Of a stretch of DNA of 64,000 nucleotides, positions 50,180 through 59,337 are shown in pieces (within the stretch, counting starts at the first letter, position 1; every line of letters begins with the position of its first letter). Below the pieces are notes generated by a model. The model saw only the letters and a list, made by a program, of their open reading frames with translations. It was not told the origin of the DNA and ran no database searches. Source of the stretch: Pseudomonadaceae bacterium (GTDB lineage: Bacteria > Pseudomonadota > Gammaproteobacteria > Pseudomonadales > Pseudomonadaceae); contig CAAFUS010000018.1 of assembly GCA_900766265.1 (NCBI GenBank), forward strand, positions 310,001 to 374,000. The letters are read 5' to 3'. Both the position numbers and the translations under genes were made by a program.

Positions 50180-51861
50180 GGTTCGGGCTTCTCGCAGAGC
50201 TCCGGTTGTTGCAGGGCACCGGCCGAGGGCAGGCACAGCGGATTGACGGTGGAGCGCTTCACCGGATCGAGCTGCCTGGTCGCGCCCAGGCCGATGAAAA
50301 TGGCCAGGATGGCCAGCCAGATGAGGACACTCACGCCGTTGCCCTTGACGAGCACTGCGATGCGCGCCCACAGCGCCGGCCTGCCGGAGCGCGGCGCCAG
50401 GGTGTAGTTCAGATATGCCAACAGTCCGAACGCCCCGACCCCGCCGACTCCCAAAGCAATCATCCCGAGAGTGTGGTGGGCGACATGCCAGATCAACAGC
50501 CCCATCAGAGCGCAAGGCAGCAGATGGCGCAACGGCAGCAGGCCGCTGCCCTCTCGATAATAGCGAACAGGTAACAGGCGCTCACCCAGCCAGACATCAA
50601 CGCTGGCAAGCGGATACATGAAGGCAGTCCAGAGCCTGGTCAACCACGAGCCGAGGACGACCAAAAAAGTCGAAGCGATCGCCGCCCCAACGAGGGAGGG
50701 AGCGTCGAATTCGCGTGAAAACGCCACCACGACCACGAACAGTGCGGGCCACCAGAACAGGTAATGGTCGGCCCGATCCCTACCCGGGCGCCAACGCCGC
50801 CAATCGGGTAGTTGCTCGACCGCCAGCCGAGGGAGCAGGCCGCTGGTGCGCAGCGCGGTGCTTTCCAACTGATCGCAGGCGTCCCAGGTGTCGTTATCGA
50901 AGCCGTCGGCCATCAGCCGTCGTTGCCCATTGGTCAACGGCTTGAGCAGGAACCAGGCGGCCTTTTCTGCCGCCGACTGCGGTTTGCTTACCGCCAGGTC
51001 ACGTTGAAGCCTGGCGAGCGCCGCCTGGTACTGGTTGCGACTTTCGAGCTGGTGATACAGGTAGCCCGGAATCGGCAACGCGCCTTGCTTTTCGTCCCAG
51101 CCGACGAGCGCACATACCCGATCGAAAAACGCTCCGGACCAGCCTTCGCTCTCGAACAACAACGCAGCAAGCTGCTGGTGAAACTGCGCGCGCTGGTCGA
51201 AGCCTTGAAGCCAAGGCTCCTGCAGCAGCTGTCGGACCAGGCTCAGCGCCTCTCTCTCGTGCGCGTGATCCGGTTCGTCCAGCATCGCTCGCACCCGATC
51301 GAGCCGAGCAGTCAGCAGGCAATCGGCCAGCTGCCTTAGCCCGTCGGGATCCAAGTCCACAGTCTGCCAAGCGCTGAACCAGCGTAATCGAATGATGGCC
51401 CACTCGATCGCAGGTAACGCCCGCGCCCCTTCGATCAGACAGCGTGACAGCAGCAGCTTCTCGAACCGCGTGCGCTCCCCGATTTCATCCGCCTGGGCCA
51501 TGCCCGCATCGAGCGCCTCGGGCGCAACGCTCGTCAGCACGATTACGGGCCTCGTTGCGCGTGGCTCAGACGCAGCGAGCTGGCCCAGTAAGGGTTCAGC
51601 CGCGCCTATGGATGGCTCTGGCATGCCGGGTGACTCCGCCGTGATCGCAGTGGCGATCGGCACCAGTGCGAGCTCCTCCTCATGGTTCACTTCCTCACGC
51701 GACTGAACGTAGGCCAGCGCCTGATCATAGGCTTCGCGCAATCGTTGAAAGCCATCCGGATCATCGTCTGGACGGGTGACCTTCAGCAGCCGCGCGTACT
51801 GCCGTTTGACCGCACGCGCGTCGGCATCGGCATCGATGCCCAACAGGTTCCAGCAATCCAT
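50176..51861 (-). CDS. Membrane J-domain-like co-chaperone partner of HscC
   Basis: 561 residues. An N-terminal J-like helix pair MDCWNLLGIDADADARAVKRQYARLLK is followed by RPDDDPDGFQRLREAYDQAL, where RPD replaces the canonical HPD loop. A long soluble middle region has no known fold. Three to five hydrophobic helices occupy about 370-535. It starts 10 bp after hscC, so it is in the same operon, like the E. coli HscC partners DjlB and DjlC. It likely tethers or recruits HscC at the inner membrane. Function inferred. Confidence 0.8.
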   Translation of the reverse strand: MDCWNLLGIDADADARAVKRQYARLLKVTRPDDDPDGFQRLREAYDQALAYVQSREEVNHEEELALVPIATAITAESPGMPEPSIGAAEPLLGQLAASEPRATRPVIVLTSVAPEALDAGMAQADEIGERTRFEKLLLSRCLIEGARALPAIEWAIIRLRWFSAWQTVDLDPDGLRQLADCLLTARLDRVRAMLDEPDHAHEREALSLVRQLLQEPWLQGFDQRAQFHQQLAALLFESEGWSGAFFDRVCALVGWDEKQGALPIPGYLYHQLESRNQYQAALARLQRDLAVSKPQSAAEKAAWFLLKPLTNGQRRLMADGFDNDTWDACDQLESTALRTSGLLPRLAVEQLPDWRRWRPGRDRADHYLFWWPALFVVVVAFSREFDAPSLVGAAIASTFLVVLGSWLTRLWTAFMYPLASVDVWLGERLLPVRYYREGSGLLPLRHLLPCALMGLLIWHVAHHTLGMIALGVGGVGAFGLLAYLNYTLAPRSGRPALWARIAVLVKGNGVSVLIWLAILAIFIGLGATRQLDPVKRSTVNPLCLPSAGALQQPELCEKPEP

Positions 51862-51871
51862 CGCTGTGCCC

Positions 51872-53566
51872 TCAGTGTGTCGTATCGAGTTCGGCCAACC
51901 GCGCCGAGATGTGCGAGCGCACCTCGCGGATCTGCCGTTCGTCCTGGGTCTCGAGCACGTGCTGCAGCTGCGCTGCGAGCTGCCCGTAATACTGGCGCAG
52001 TTCGCCAAGGTGCTCCTGGTAGAGGCGTTCCAGGCGCGCCAGCAACAGGCTGTTCACCTGCTGGTCACGGGGATGAACCTTGAGCGATTCCAGAGACTTG
52101 AGGCGTTCGGCGATCTGCTCCTGAGTGAGCACGCCGGGGTTGTTCTCGATGACTTTCTTGTAGGTCTCGCCCGTCAGCGGCAGCGACACCTGGGCCTCGA
52201 GCAGCCCGTTGTTGTCGTAGGTAAAACGCACATCGAGCGTCACTTCGCCTGCCTTGCGCGCAGGGACCGGCACATTGAGATCGCCCAGAAAGATGTTGTC
52301 CTTAACCATGCGGCTTTCGCCTTGGTAGATCTTCAGCGCGACCTCGCGCTGATTGTCGTGCAGCGTCTGCAGCTGCTGCACCTTACTGATCGGCACCACG
52401 CTGTTGCGCTCGATGATGGGCAGGAAGTGTCCGGATTCGATGCGCGGACCGATTTCCATGGAGGTCTCCACACCCAGGCTGTAGGGGCAGACATCAGTCA
52501 GCACCACTTCCTCCAGCGCCGCGTGCCGCGCCTTGAGCGCAGCCTGGATCGCAGCACCGCAGGCCACCACTTCGTCCGGGTTGAGCTGGGTGGAGGGGAA
52601 GCGGCCAAACAAGGTCGTGGCCAGGCGGCGGATCAGCGGCATGCGGGTCGATCCGCCAACCAGCAGGATCTCATCCAGGTCGGCCGCCCGGATGCGCGCG
52701 TCACGCAGGGCACGCTCGATAGGCTGGCGCAGCCGCTCGAGCAGGCCGGCAGTACACGCCGCCAGATCGTCGGCACTGAACGTATGGGTCCACTCACCCT
52801 CATCGGCGCGCAGCGTGAATACGGCATTGTTCACGTTACCCAGCGCATGCCGGACCCGCTGGGCCTCACGGCGCAACCGCTGCCGGATGGCCGGCGCGGT
52901 GGCCTCGGGGAAGCCGGCTTCGCCGCGCTTGAGCGTGACGAAGGCCTGTACCAGCGCATCGTCGAAATCTTCCCCGCCAAGGAAGTTGTCGCCCGCGCTG
53001 GCACGCACCTCCATGACGCCGTCGAAGAGTTCGAGGATAGACACGTCAAAAGTACCGCCGCCCAGGTCAAAAACCAGGAATGAGCTCTCCTGACGCATGT
53101 GCAGACCGTAAGCCAGTGCCGCCGCCGTGGGCTCGTTGATCAACTTCTCGACCTTAAGGCCTGCGAGCTCGCCGGCGATGCGGGTAGCCTTGCGCTGGGC
53201 ATCGCTGAAATAGGCCGGCACGCTGATGACGGCCTCGGTTACCGGCTCGCCGTAGGCCCGTTCGACATCTGCCTTAAGGCTCTTGAGCACCAGCGCCGAC
53301 AGCTCTTCCGGGCGAAACGCGCGGCCACCGAGACTGATGGTGTGGTCACTACCCATGTACCGCTTGAACAGCGCGGCGGTTAGGTATGGATGGGTCTGCA
53401 GGCGTTCGCGGGCGACTTCACCGACCAATACCTGGCCGTCGTCATCGAGCCCGACGACGCTCGGTGTCAACGCGCTGCCGAGCGCATTGGGGACCAGCTT
53501 GGGTCCGTTTTCGTCCCACACCGAGACGAGACTGTTGGTGGTTCCTAAGTCGATGCCGACGATCAT
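51872..53566 (-). CDS. hscC: HscC-type Hsp70 chaperone
   Basis: 564 residues, shorter than DnaK. MIVGIDLGTTNSLVSVW is the phosphate-1 motif, INEPTAAALAYG the connect-1 region and FDLGGGTFDVSIL the phosphate-2. VGGSTRMP lies in the adenosine region. The C-terminal substrate domain is shortened with a helical end rich in LLLARLERLYQEHL. The truncated lid and operon with a J-like membrane protein identify HscC rather than DnaK or HscA. No grpE is nearby; HscC does not require it. The start at 53566 opens with MIVGID; AGGAGC lies about 10 nt upstream. Confidence 0.93.
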   Translation of the reverse strand: MIVGIDLGTTNSLVSVWDENGPKLVPNALGSALTPSVVGLDDDGQVLVGEVARERLQTHPYLTAALFKRYMGSDHTISLGGRAFRPEELSALVLKSLKADVERAYGEPVTEAVISVPAYFSDAQRKATRIAGELAGLKVEKLINEPTAAALAYGLHMRQESSFLVFDLGGGTFDVSILELFDGVMEVRASAGDNFLGGEDFDDALVQAFVTLKRGEAGFPEATAPAIRQRLRREAQRVRHALGNVNNAVFTLRADEGEWTHTFSADDLAACTAGLLERLRQPIERALRDARIRAADLDEILLVGGSTRMPLIRRLATTLFGRFPSTQLNPDEVVACGAAIQAALKARHAALEEVVLTDVCPYSLGVETSMEIGPRIESGHFLPIIERNSVVPISKVQQLQTLHDNQREVALKIYQGESRMVKDNIFLGDLNVPVPARKAGEVTLDVRFTYDNNGLLEAQVSLPLTGETYKKVIENNPGVLTQEQIAERLKSLESLKVHPRDQQVNSLLLARLERLYQEHLGELRQYYGQLAAQLQHVLETQDERQIREVRSHISARLAELDTTH

Positions 53567-53750
53567 CCTGGCTAGCTCCTGCGGGTCGCGGCCATGGATG
53601 AAGGATGGAAAAGTAGCGGGCATCCATGCGCCGGGCCGCCATTACAGCCAGCCGTTATCGCGTCGTAAAGCGCCTGCGGCTATACGGTGCTGCCGCAGGG
53701 TGATTACCTCGACGGCGTCACATGGCGCATAGCCACTATTTGCAGAACAC

Positions 53751-53775
53751 CGCGCCGCTAGGATCCGGCGGCGCG
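53751..53775 (-). terminator. Stem-loop downstream of the Pao-like operon
   Basis: CGCGCCGC pairs with GCGGCGCG across a 9-nt loop, starting 10 bp after the stop of the molybdenum subunit. No clear T-run follows, so it may be a weak terminator or an mRNA 3' end element. Confidence 0.55.
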
Positions 53776-53784
53776 CACGACAGG

Positions 53785-55989
53785 CTACAGCAGCTTGTCG
53801 AGGGTGATCGGCAGGTCCCGGATGCGCTTGCCGGTGGCGTGGTAGATGGCATTGGCCACGGCTGCCGCGACGCCCACGATGCCGATCTCACCGACACCCT
53901 TGGACCCAAGCGCGTTGACGATCTCGTCCTTTTCCTCGACGAAGATCACGTCGATCTCGCCGATGTCGGCGTTGACCGGGATGTGGTACTCGGACAGGTT
54001 GTGGTTCATGTAGCGGCCCAGCTTGTGGTCGATCTGGGTTTCCTCCTGCAGCGCCTGGCCCACGCCCCACACCACGCCGCCCATGATCTGGTTGGCCGCC
54101 GTCTTGGGGTTGACCACGCGCCCCGCCGCAATTGCGCTGACCACCCGGCTGACCTTCACCGTACCCAGCGACTCGTCCACCCGCACTTCGACGAAGACCG
54201 CCGAATGGGTAGCACTGGCGTAGTTCTGGCGCTGCTTGCCCGGCTCGGCCTTGACCTCTGCCTCCAGCGCGCCGCTGACCGCGACGACCTGACTGAGCTC
54301 GACCGCGGTATCGGGGCGATCCTTCAGCTGCATCCGGCCACCGTCGAACACGACGCCATCGAGCGTCGCCCCCGTGAACGGCGACACCGGCGATTGCTGC
54401 GCCGCGTCCAGAATCTTCTGCTGCAGCGCCTGGCAGGCCTGCTGCACAGCACTGCCAACCGACGACACGGTGAACGAGCCGCCTTCGAGCGGGGCCTGTG
54501 AGAGGCTCGAGTCGCCCAGGCGGAACTCCACCTGCTCCATCGGCATGCCCATGGTGGCGGCCGCGATCTGCGTCATTACCGTGTAGGTGCCCGTACCGAT
54601 ATCCGACGTGGCACTGCTCACCACCAGGCGCCCGTCTGGCCCGATGCACGCCTTGGCGCTGGCCGGCATCTGCATCGCTTCCCACACACCGGTGGCCATG
54701 CCCCAGCCGATCAGCTGATTTCCGTCGCGCATGCTGCGTGGCTCCATCGAGCGCTGCGACCAGCCGAAACGCTCGGCGCCCTGCTCGTAGCACTGGCGCA
54801 GCTCCTTGCTTGAGTAGGGTTTGTCTTCGTTGCCGTTATGAGCCGTGAAGTTGCGCATCCGCAGCGCGACGGGGTCGATCGCCGCCGCGTAGGCCAGCTC
54901 GTCCATCGCGCATTCGAGGGCGTAGACGCCGATGGTCGCGCCCGGCGCGCGCATATCCAGCGGGGTGTAAACGTCCAGCGGAACGAGCTGATAATCGAGC
55001 TTCACGTTCGGGCAGGCGTACAGCATGCCGGACCATTCCACTTCCTGCTCGGCGAAGTCCTCGAAGCGCGACGTCTGCCCGATGGCCTGATGGCTGATCG
55101 CCTCGAGCTGACCGTTGGGCGATGCGCCAATGGAGATCCGCTGCACCGTACGGGGCCGATAACCAAAGGTGAACATCTGCTGGCGCTTGAGGGTTACACG
55201 CACAGAGCGCTTGAGCTTGAGCGCGGCCATGACCGCGAGCGGCAGTTGATATTGGGGCCGCAGACCGGAGCCGAACGCGCCTCCGACGAAGGGCGAGAGG
55301 ATGCGAATTTGCCCCTCCATGCCAAACACGCCTTCGAGATAACGCATGCAGTTCTGCACGCCCTGGGTCTTGTCGTAGATCTCGAGCTTGCCGTCGGGCA
55401 GGTAATGCACCGTGGACGCATGCGGCTCCATCGGGTTGTGGTGTTCGACTGGCGTGCTGTACTCGAGGTCGAGCTTGAGCATCGCGCCGCGCAAGACCCC
55501 ATCGACGTCACCGCGTGGCGATGGCAGCTCGGTCGGTGCCTTGTGCATCGTGTCGAGCGCGCTCATCAGATCGGTGTGGTGGGGCTCAGTCTCGTACTCG
55601 ACCCGGACCAGGCTGCCGGCGTGGCGCGCCAGCTCCAGATTCTCGGCTACTACCAGGGCGATGGGCTGGCCGCTGTAGAGGATGCGGTCGTTGAACAGTG
55701 GGCGAAACGGTGAGCCTTCAGCCGCATCGTCGTCTTCATAAGGGTCGTCATAACTGGCGATGGGCGGACGGTTCTGGTGCGTCAGAACCAGAACCACGCC
55801 CGGCACCGCCTCGGCAGCGCTGGTGTCGATGCTGACGATTCGTCCACGGGCGATGCTGCTGTTGACGACGCTGCCGTAGAGCAGCCCCGGCACGTGAAAT
55901 TCGCCGGCATAATGAGCCTGGCCGGTGACCTTGAGCGGGCCGTCAACACGTGCCAGCGGCTTCCCAAACGGTGAGGTCGAGCTGTTCAT
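53785..55989 (-). CDS. paoC: Molybdenum hydroxylase large subunit (PaoC-like)
   Basis: 734-residue xanthine dehydrogenase-family subunit carrying molybdenum cofactor. PFVGGAFGSGLRPQYQ and SDIGTGTYTVMTQIA are Moco-binding regions. The catalytic glutamate is Glu701 in KGVGEIG near the C-terminus. It oxidises aldehydes in the E. coli PaoABC enzyme; the substrate here is inferred. There is no signal peptide. The start overlaps the FAD subunit stop by 4 bp. The assembly chaperone PaoD/XdhC is not next to it. Confidence 0.9.
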   Translation of the reverse strand: MNSSTSPFGKPLARVDGPLKVTGQAHYAGEFHVPGLLYGSVVNSSIARGRIVSIDTSAAEAVPGVVLVLTHQNRPPIASYDDPYEDDDAAEGSPFRPLFNDRILYSGQPIALVVAENLELARHAGSLVRVEYETEPHHTDLMSALDTMHKAPTELPSPRGDVDGVLRGAMLKLDLEYSTPVEHHNPMEPHASTVHYLPDGKLEIYDKTQGVQNCMRYLEGVFGMEGQIRILSPFVGGAFGSGLRPQYQLPLAVMAALKLKRSVRVTLKRQQMFTFGYRPRTVQRISIGASPNGQLEAISHQAIGQTSRFEDFAEQEVEWSGMLYACPNVKLDYQLVPLDVYTPLDMRAPGATIGVYALECAMDELAYAAAIDPVALRMRNFTAHNGNEDKPYSSKELRQCYEQGAERFGWSQRSMEPRSMRDGNQLIGWGMATGVWEAMQMPASAKACIGPDGRLVVSSATSDIGTGTYTVMTQIAAATMGMPMEQVEFRLGDSSLSQAPLEGGSFTVSSVGSAVQQACQALQQKILDAAQQSPVSPFTGATLDGVVFDGGRMQLKDRPDTAVELSQVVAVSGALEAEVKAEPGKQRQNYASATHSAVFVEVRVDESLGTVKVSRVVSAIAAGRVVNPKTAANQIMGGVVWGVGQALQEETQIDHKLGRYMNHNLSEYHIPVNADIGEIDVIFVEEKDEIVNALGSKGVGEIGIVGVAAAVANAIYHATGKRIRDLPITLDKLL

Positions 55990-56972
55990 CGGCTGGCTCC
56001 TTTGGCGGCATCACTCAAGGCGCGGGCGATAGAGCGGCGCGCAAGGTCGATCTTGAAAGCGTTGTGCTCGAAGCCGGACGCACCGGCAAGCAGAACATCC
56101 GCGGCGGCATTGAACGCCGCCTCGTCTGCGGCTTTGCCCACCAGCGCGGCTTCCGCTTCAGGCTTGCGCCAGGGCTTGTGGGCGACGCCGCCAAGAGCCA
56201 GACGGGCCGACACGATCCGGTCGCCTTCCAGCTCCAGAGCGGCGGCCACCGAGACCAGGGCGAAGGCATAGCTCGCGCGGTCCCGTACCTTGAGGTAAGC
56301 ACTGTTGCCTGCAAAGCCTTGCGCAGGCAGCTCGATTGCAGTGATCAACTCGCCCTCGGCCAGGGTGTTGTCGCGCTCAGGTGCGTCGCCCGGCAGACGA
56401 TGAAAATCAGCGAAGGCGATGCGACGTTCGCCGCCGGTGCCCTGCACGATCACGTCTGCCTCGAGCGCCGCCAACGCAACGCACATGTCCGATGGGTGAA
56501 CGGCGATGCAGCTGTCGCTGTGGCCGAGAATGGCGTGGATGCGGTTGAGCCCGTCGCGTGCGGAACAGCCCGAGCCTGGCTCGCGTTTGTTGCACGGCGT
56601 GGTGCTGTCGTAGAAGTAGTAGCAGCGGGTGCGCTGCAACAGGTTGCCGCCGGTGGTGGCCATGTTGCGCAACTGCGGCGAGGCGCCCGCCAGGATCGCC
56701 TGGGACAGCAATGGATAGCGCTGCTCCACCAGCGGGTGCCAGGCCAGATCCGCGTTGCTCACCAGGGCGCCGATCCGCAACCCGCCCTCGGCGGTTTCTT
56801 CGATGTCGTGCAGCGGCAGCCGGGTGATGTCGATCAGCTGGGTCGGGCGGGTGACGTTTTCCTTCATCAGGTCCAGCAAGTTGGTGCCGCCGGCGATGTA
56901 GCGGCTCTCCGGACGGAACAGCGCGATGGCCTCTTCGACAGCGGCCGGCCGTGCGTAGCTGAAGGGATTCAT
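55986..56972 (-). CDS. paoB: Molybdenum hydroxylase FAD/[4Fe-4S] subunit (PaoB-like)
   Basis: 328 residues. FAD-binding YIAGGTNLLDLMKENV and TTGGNLLQRT match the XdhB fold. Cys117, Cys127 and Cys136 in CYYFYDSTTPCNKREPGSGC, with Cys155, are the ligands of the additional [4Fe-4S] cluster that marks PaoB/HcrB-type proteins, not ordinary XdhB. It passes electrons from the molybdenum subunit to acceptors. It overlaps both neighbours by 4 bp, so all three subunits are translationally coupled. Confidence 0.9.
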   Translation of the reverse strand: MNPFSYARPAAVEEAIALFRPESRYIAGGTNLLDLMKENVTRPTQLIDITRLPLHDIEETAEGGLRIGALVSNADLAWHPLVEQRYPLLSQAILAGASPQLRNMATTGGNLLQRTRCYYFYDSTTPCNKREPGSGCSARDGLNRIHAILGHSDSCIAVHPSDMCVALAALEADVIVQGTGGERRIAFADFHRLPGDAPERDNTLAEGELITAIELPAQGFAGNSAYLKVRDRASYAFALVSVAAALELEGDRIVSARLALGGVAHKPWRKPEAEAALVGKAADEAAFNAAADVLLAGASGFEHNAFKIDLARRSIARALSDAAKGASR

Positions 56973-57508
56973 GGCTTCACCTGCTGGACGGCGGACAGGC
57001 GTTCGCGCGTCTCGGAAGCGGCATCTTCGATGGCTGCGAGGATGTTGGGATAGGCACCACAGCGGCAGAGGTTGCCGCTCATCTGCTCGCGGATATCGTC
57101 CAGGCTGTTGGCGCGACCTTCGGCGATCATGCCCACCGCCGAGCAGATCTGCCCAGGCGTGCAATAGCCACACTGGAAGGCGTCATGCTCGACGAAGGCG
57201 GCTTGCATTGGGTGGAGCTGGTCACCTTCAGCCAGGCCTTCGATGGTGGTCAGGCTGGCGCCGTCGTGCATGATCGCCAGGGTAAGGCAGGCATTGATCC
57301 GCTTGCCGTTGAGCAGCACGGTGCAAGCGCCGCACTGGCCGTGGTCGCAGCCCTTCTTGGTGCCGGTGAGCTGCAGCTGCTCGCGCAGCAGGTCGAGCAG
57401 TGTGGTCCAGGGGTACACCTCGAGTTGCCGGGTGCGGCCATTGAGTTCAAGGGAAATCGGGCAGGCGGCAACGGGGGTCGCCCCCTCGCGGGTAGGGGTT
57501 GCGCTCAT
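56969..57508 (-). CDS. paoA: Molybdenum hydroxylase [2Fe-2S] subunit (PaoA-like)
   Basis: 179 residues with two [2Fe-2S] sites: Cys54, Cys59, Cys62, Cys74 (plant-ferredoxin type, KKGCDHGQCGAC) and Cys113, Cys116, Cys148, Cys150 (helical domain, CGYCTPGQ and CRCGAY). E. coli PaoA begins with a twin-arginine signal; this protein starts MSATPTREGATPVAACPISL and has no RR motif or hydrophobic core. It therefore appears cytoplasmic. The start at 57508 has GAGG upstream. Confidence 0.9.
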   Translation of the reverse strand: MSATPTREGATPVAACPISLELNGRTRQLEVYPWTTLLDLLREQLQLTGTKKGCDHGQCGACTVLLNGKRINACLTLAIMHDGASLTTIEGLAEGDQLHPMQAAFVEHDAFQCGYCTPGQICSAVGMIAEGRANSLDDIREQMSGNLCRCGAYPNILAAIEDAASETRERLSAVQQVKP

Positions 57509-57980
57509 GGGTGCCTCACGGTCGGTTGTCGCGCCGCTACGTCTAGCGCGTAGGATGCGCAGTGCTTGCGTCTAGGTTTTACGACCGAGGCCGCGGCGCG
57601 ATCGTTCAGCCATTCGTCGAAGCAGGCCGGATAGCGGCCGATCATGCCGGATCGTGGAAAGTTCTGGCGCGACCGTGGTCGGCACCCTGAGTGGCCGGGG
57701 CGGTCGACCTCCGCCTTAAGTAGTCCAGCATCGCGACCTCCCCGCGACCACCGCCGCCATCTGCGACAAGGCGGCCTTGGCCGGACGATGGGCGACACGC
57801 ACAGGGCACGGACGGCCACGCCGGCACCCGCTCGACGGAAATTCAACCGCACCGCCGCACGGTGTAAGATGCCGGCCTTTTTCGCCCGCCGCTTTGCAAG
57901 GGCTCGACGATCGGCTTTGCTTAGCCAGACCGCAGGCCAAGGCGTGCATGCATGCCCGACCGGCAACAAGAGGATTGACC
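57509..57980. promoter_or_regulatory. 472-bp intergenic region with permease promoter candidate
   Basis: Divergent regulatory region between paoA (leftward) and the purine permease (rightward). On the plus strand a -10 TAAGAT at 57865-57870 with a 17-nt spacer to TTCAAC (57842-57847) would give a leader of about 104 nt before the permease. Several GC-rich inverted repeats occur, but I recognise no riboswitch or regulator site. No convincing gene is seen. Confidence 0.45.
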
Positions 57981-59276
57981 ATGCTCGAAAAGCTGTTCCG
58001 ACTCAAGGCGCACAACACCACGGTGCGCACCGAGGTTATCGCCGGCCTGACCACCTTCCTGACCATGGCTTACATCCTGTTCGTCAACCCGAGCATGCTG
58101 GCCGAAACCGGCATGGACCATGGCGCCGTGTTCGTTGCCACCTGTCTCGCCGCGGCGCTCGGCTCGGCCATCATGGGTCTGCTGGCCAACTACCCGATCG
58201 CCCTGGCCCCGGGCATGGGGCTCAACGCCTTCTTCACCTATACCGTGGTCATGACCATGGGCTACGCCTGGCAGACCGCACTGGGCGCGGTGTTCCTGTC
58301 GGGCGCGATCTTCTTCGTGCTGTCGATCTTCAAGATCCGCGAATGGATCATCAACAGCATCCCGCTGGCGCTGCGCTCGGGCATCGCCGCGGGCATCGGC
58401 CTGTTCCTGGCGATCATCGCGCTGAAGAACGCGGGCATCGTCGTCGATAACCCGGCCACCCTGGTGGGCCTCGGCGACTTGACCGCAGGCGGGCCACTGC
58501 TCGCCTGCCTGGGCTTCGTACTGATCGTCGCCCTCGCCTACCGCCGCGTGACCGGCGCGGTGATGATCGGCATTCTCGCGGTCACCCTGCTGTCGATCCT
58601 GTTCGGTCTGTCGCAGCTCGACGGCGTGGTCTCCATGCCGCCGTCGCTGGCCCCCACCTTTCTCGAGCTGGACCTGATGGGAGCGCTGGACATCGGCCTG
58701 CTGAGCGTCATCTTCGCCTTCCTGTTCGTCGACCTGTTCGACACCTCGGGCACTCTGGTTGGCGTCGCGCAGAAGGCCGACCTGCTGGACAAGGACGGCA
58801 AGATGCCACGCCTGGGTCGCGCGCTGCTGGCCGACAGCACCGCCACCATGGCCGGCGCAGCCCTCGGCACCAGCACCACCACCAGCTACATCGAGTCGGC
58901 CGCCGGCATCAGCGCGGGCGGGCGCACCGGCCTGACCGCCTGCGTCGTCGCCGCACTGTTCCTGCTCAGCCTGTTCTTCGCCCCGCTCGCTGGGGCCGTG
59001 CCGGCCTACGCAACAGCGCCTGCGCTGCTGTTCGTCGCGGTGCTGATGACCAGCAGCCTGGCGCACATCGATTGGGACGACCTCACCGTGGCCGCGCCGG
59101 TGGTGATCGCCGCGCTGGCCATGCCGCTGACCTTCTCGATCGCCAACGGCATCGCCTTCGGCTTCATCGCCTGGACAGCCATCAAGCTGCTCGCCGGCCG
59201 CTGGCGCGAACTCAATCCGGCGCTGGTGATCCTGTCGATCCTGTTCGTCATCAAGCTTGGCTTCTTCTCGGCCTGA
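57981..59276 (+). CDS. NCS2-family purine permease (AzgA/GhxP-like)
   Basis: 431-residue membrane transporter with about 12-14 helices. MLEKLFRLKAHNTTVRTEVIAGLTTF is the typical AzgA-like opening. APGMGLNAFFTYTVV is the substrate-helix motif, and FVDLFDTSGTLVGVA with STTTSYIESAAGIS in the gate helices are characteristic. It imports adenine, guanine or hypoxanthine with protons. RBS GAGG is 10 nt before the ATG. It probably forms an operon with trmA 61 bp downstream. Confidence 0.92.
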   Translation: MLEKLFRLKAHNTTVRTEVIAGLTTFLTMAYILFVNPSMLAETGMDHGAVFVATCLAAALGSAIMGLLANYPIALAPGMGLNAFFTYTVVMTMGYAWQTALGAVFLSGAIFFVLSIFKIREWIINSIPLALRSGIAAGIGLFLAIIALKNAGIVVDNPATLVGLGDLTAGGPLLACLGFVLIVALAYRRVTGAVMIGILAVTLLSILFGLSQLDGVVSMPPSLAPTFLELDLMGALDIGLLSVIFAFLFVDLFDTSGTLVGVAQKADLLDKDGKMPRLGRALLADSTATMAGAALGTSTTTSYIESAAGISAGGRTGLTACVVAALFLLSLFFAPLAGAVPAYATAPALLFVAVLMTSSLAHIDWDDLTVAAPVVIAALAMPLTFSIANGIAFGFIAWTAIKLLAGRWRELNPALVILSILFVIKLGFFSA

Positions 59277-59337
59277 GCCCGACCTCTGACCGCCCCGGCG
59301 AGCCTCCCCGCTCGCCGACGCTGATTCGCGAGAACCC

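Noticed and set aside
57777..57980. N-terminal extension of the purine permease
   Set aside because: The added residues are Arg/Pro-rich and unlike the family; ATG 57981 has a ribosome-binding site and starts the conserved region.
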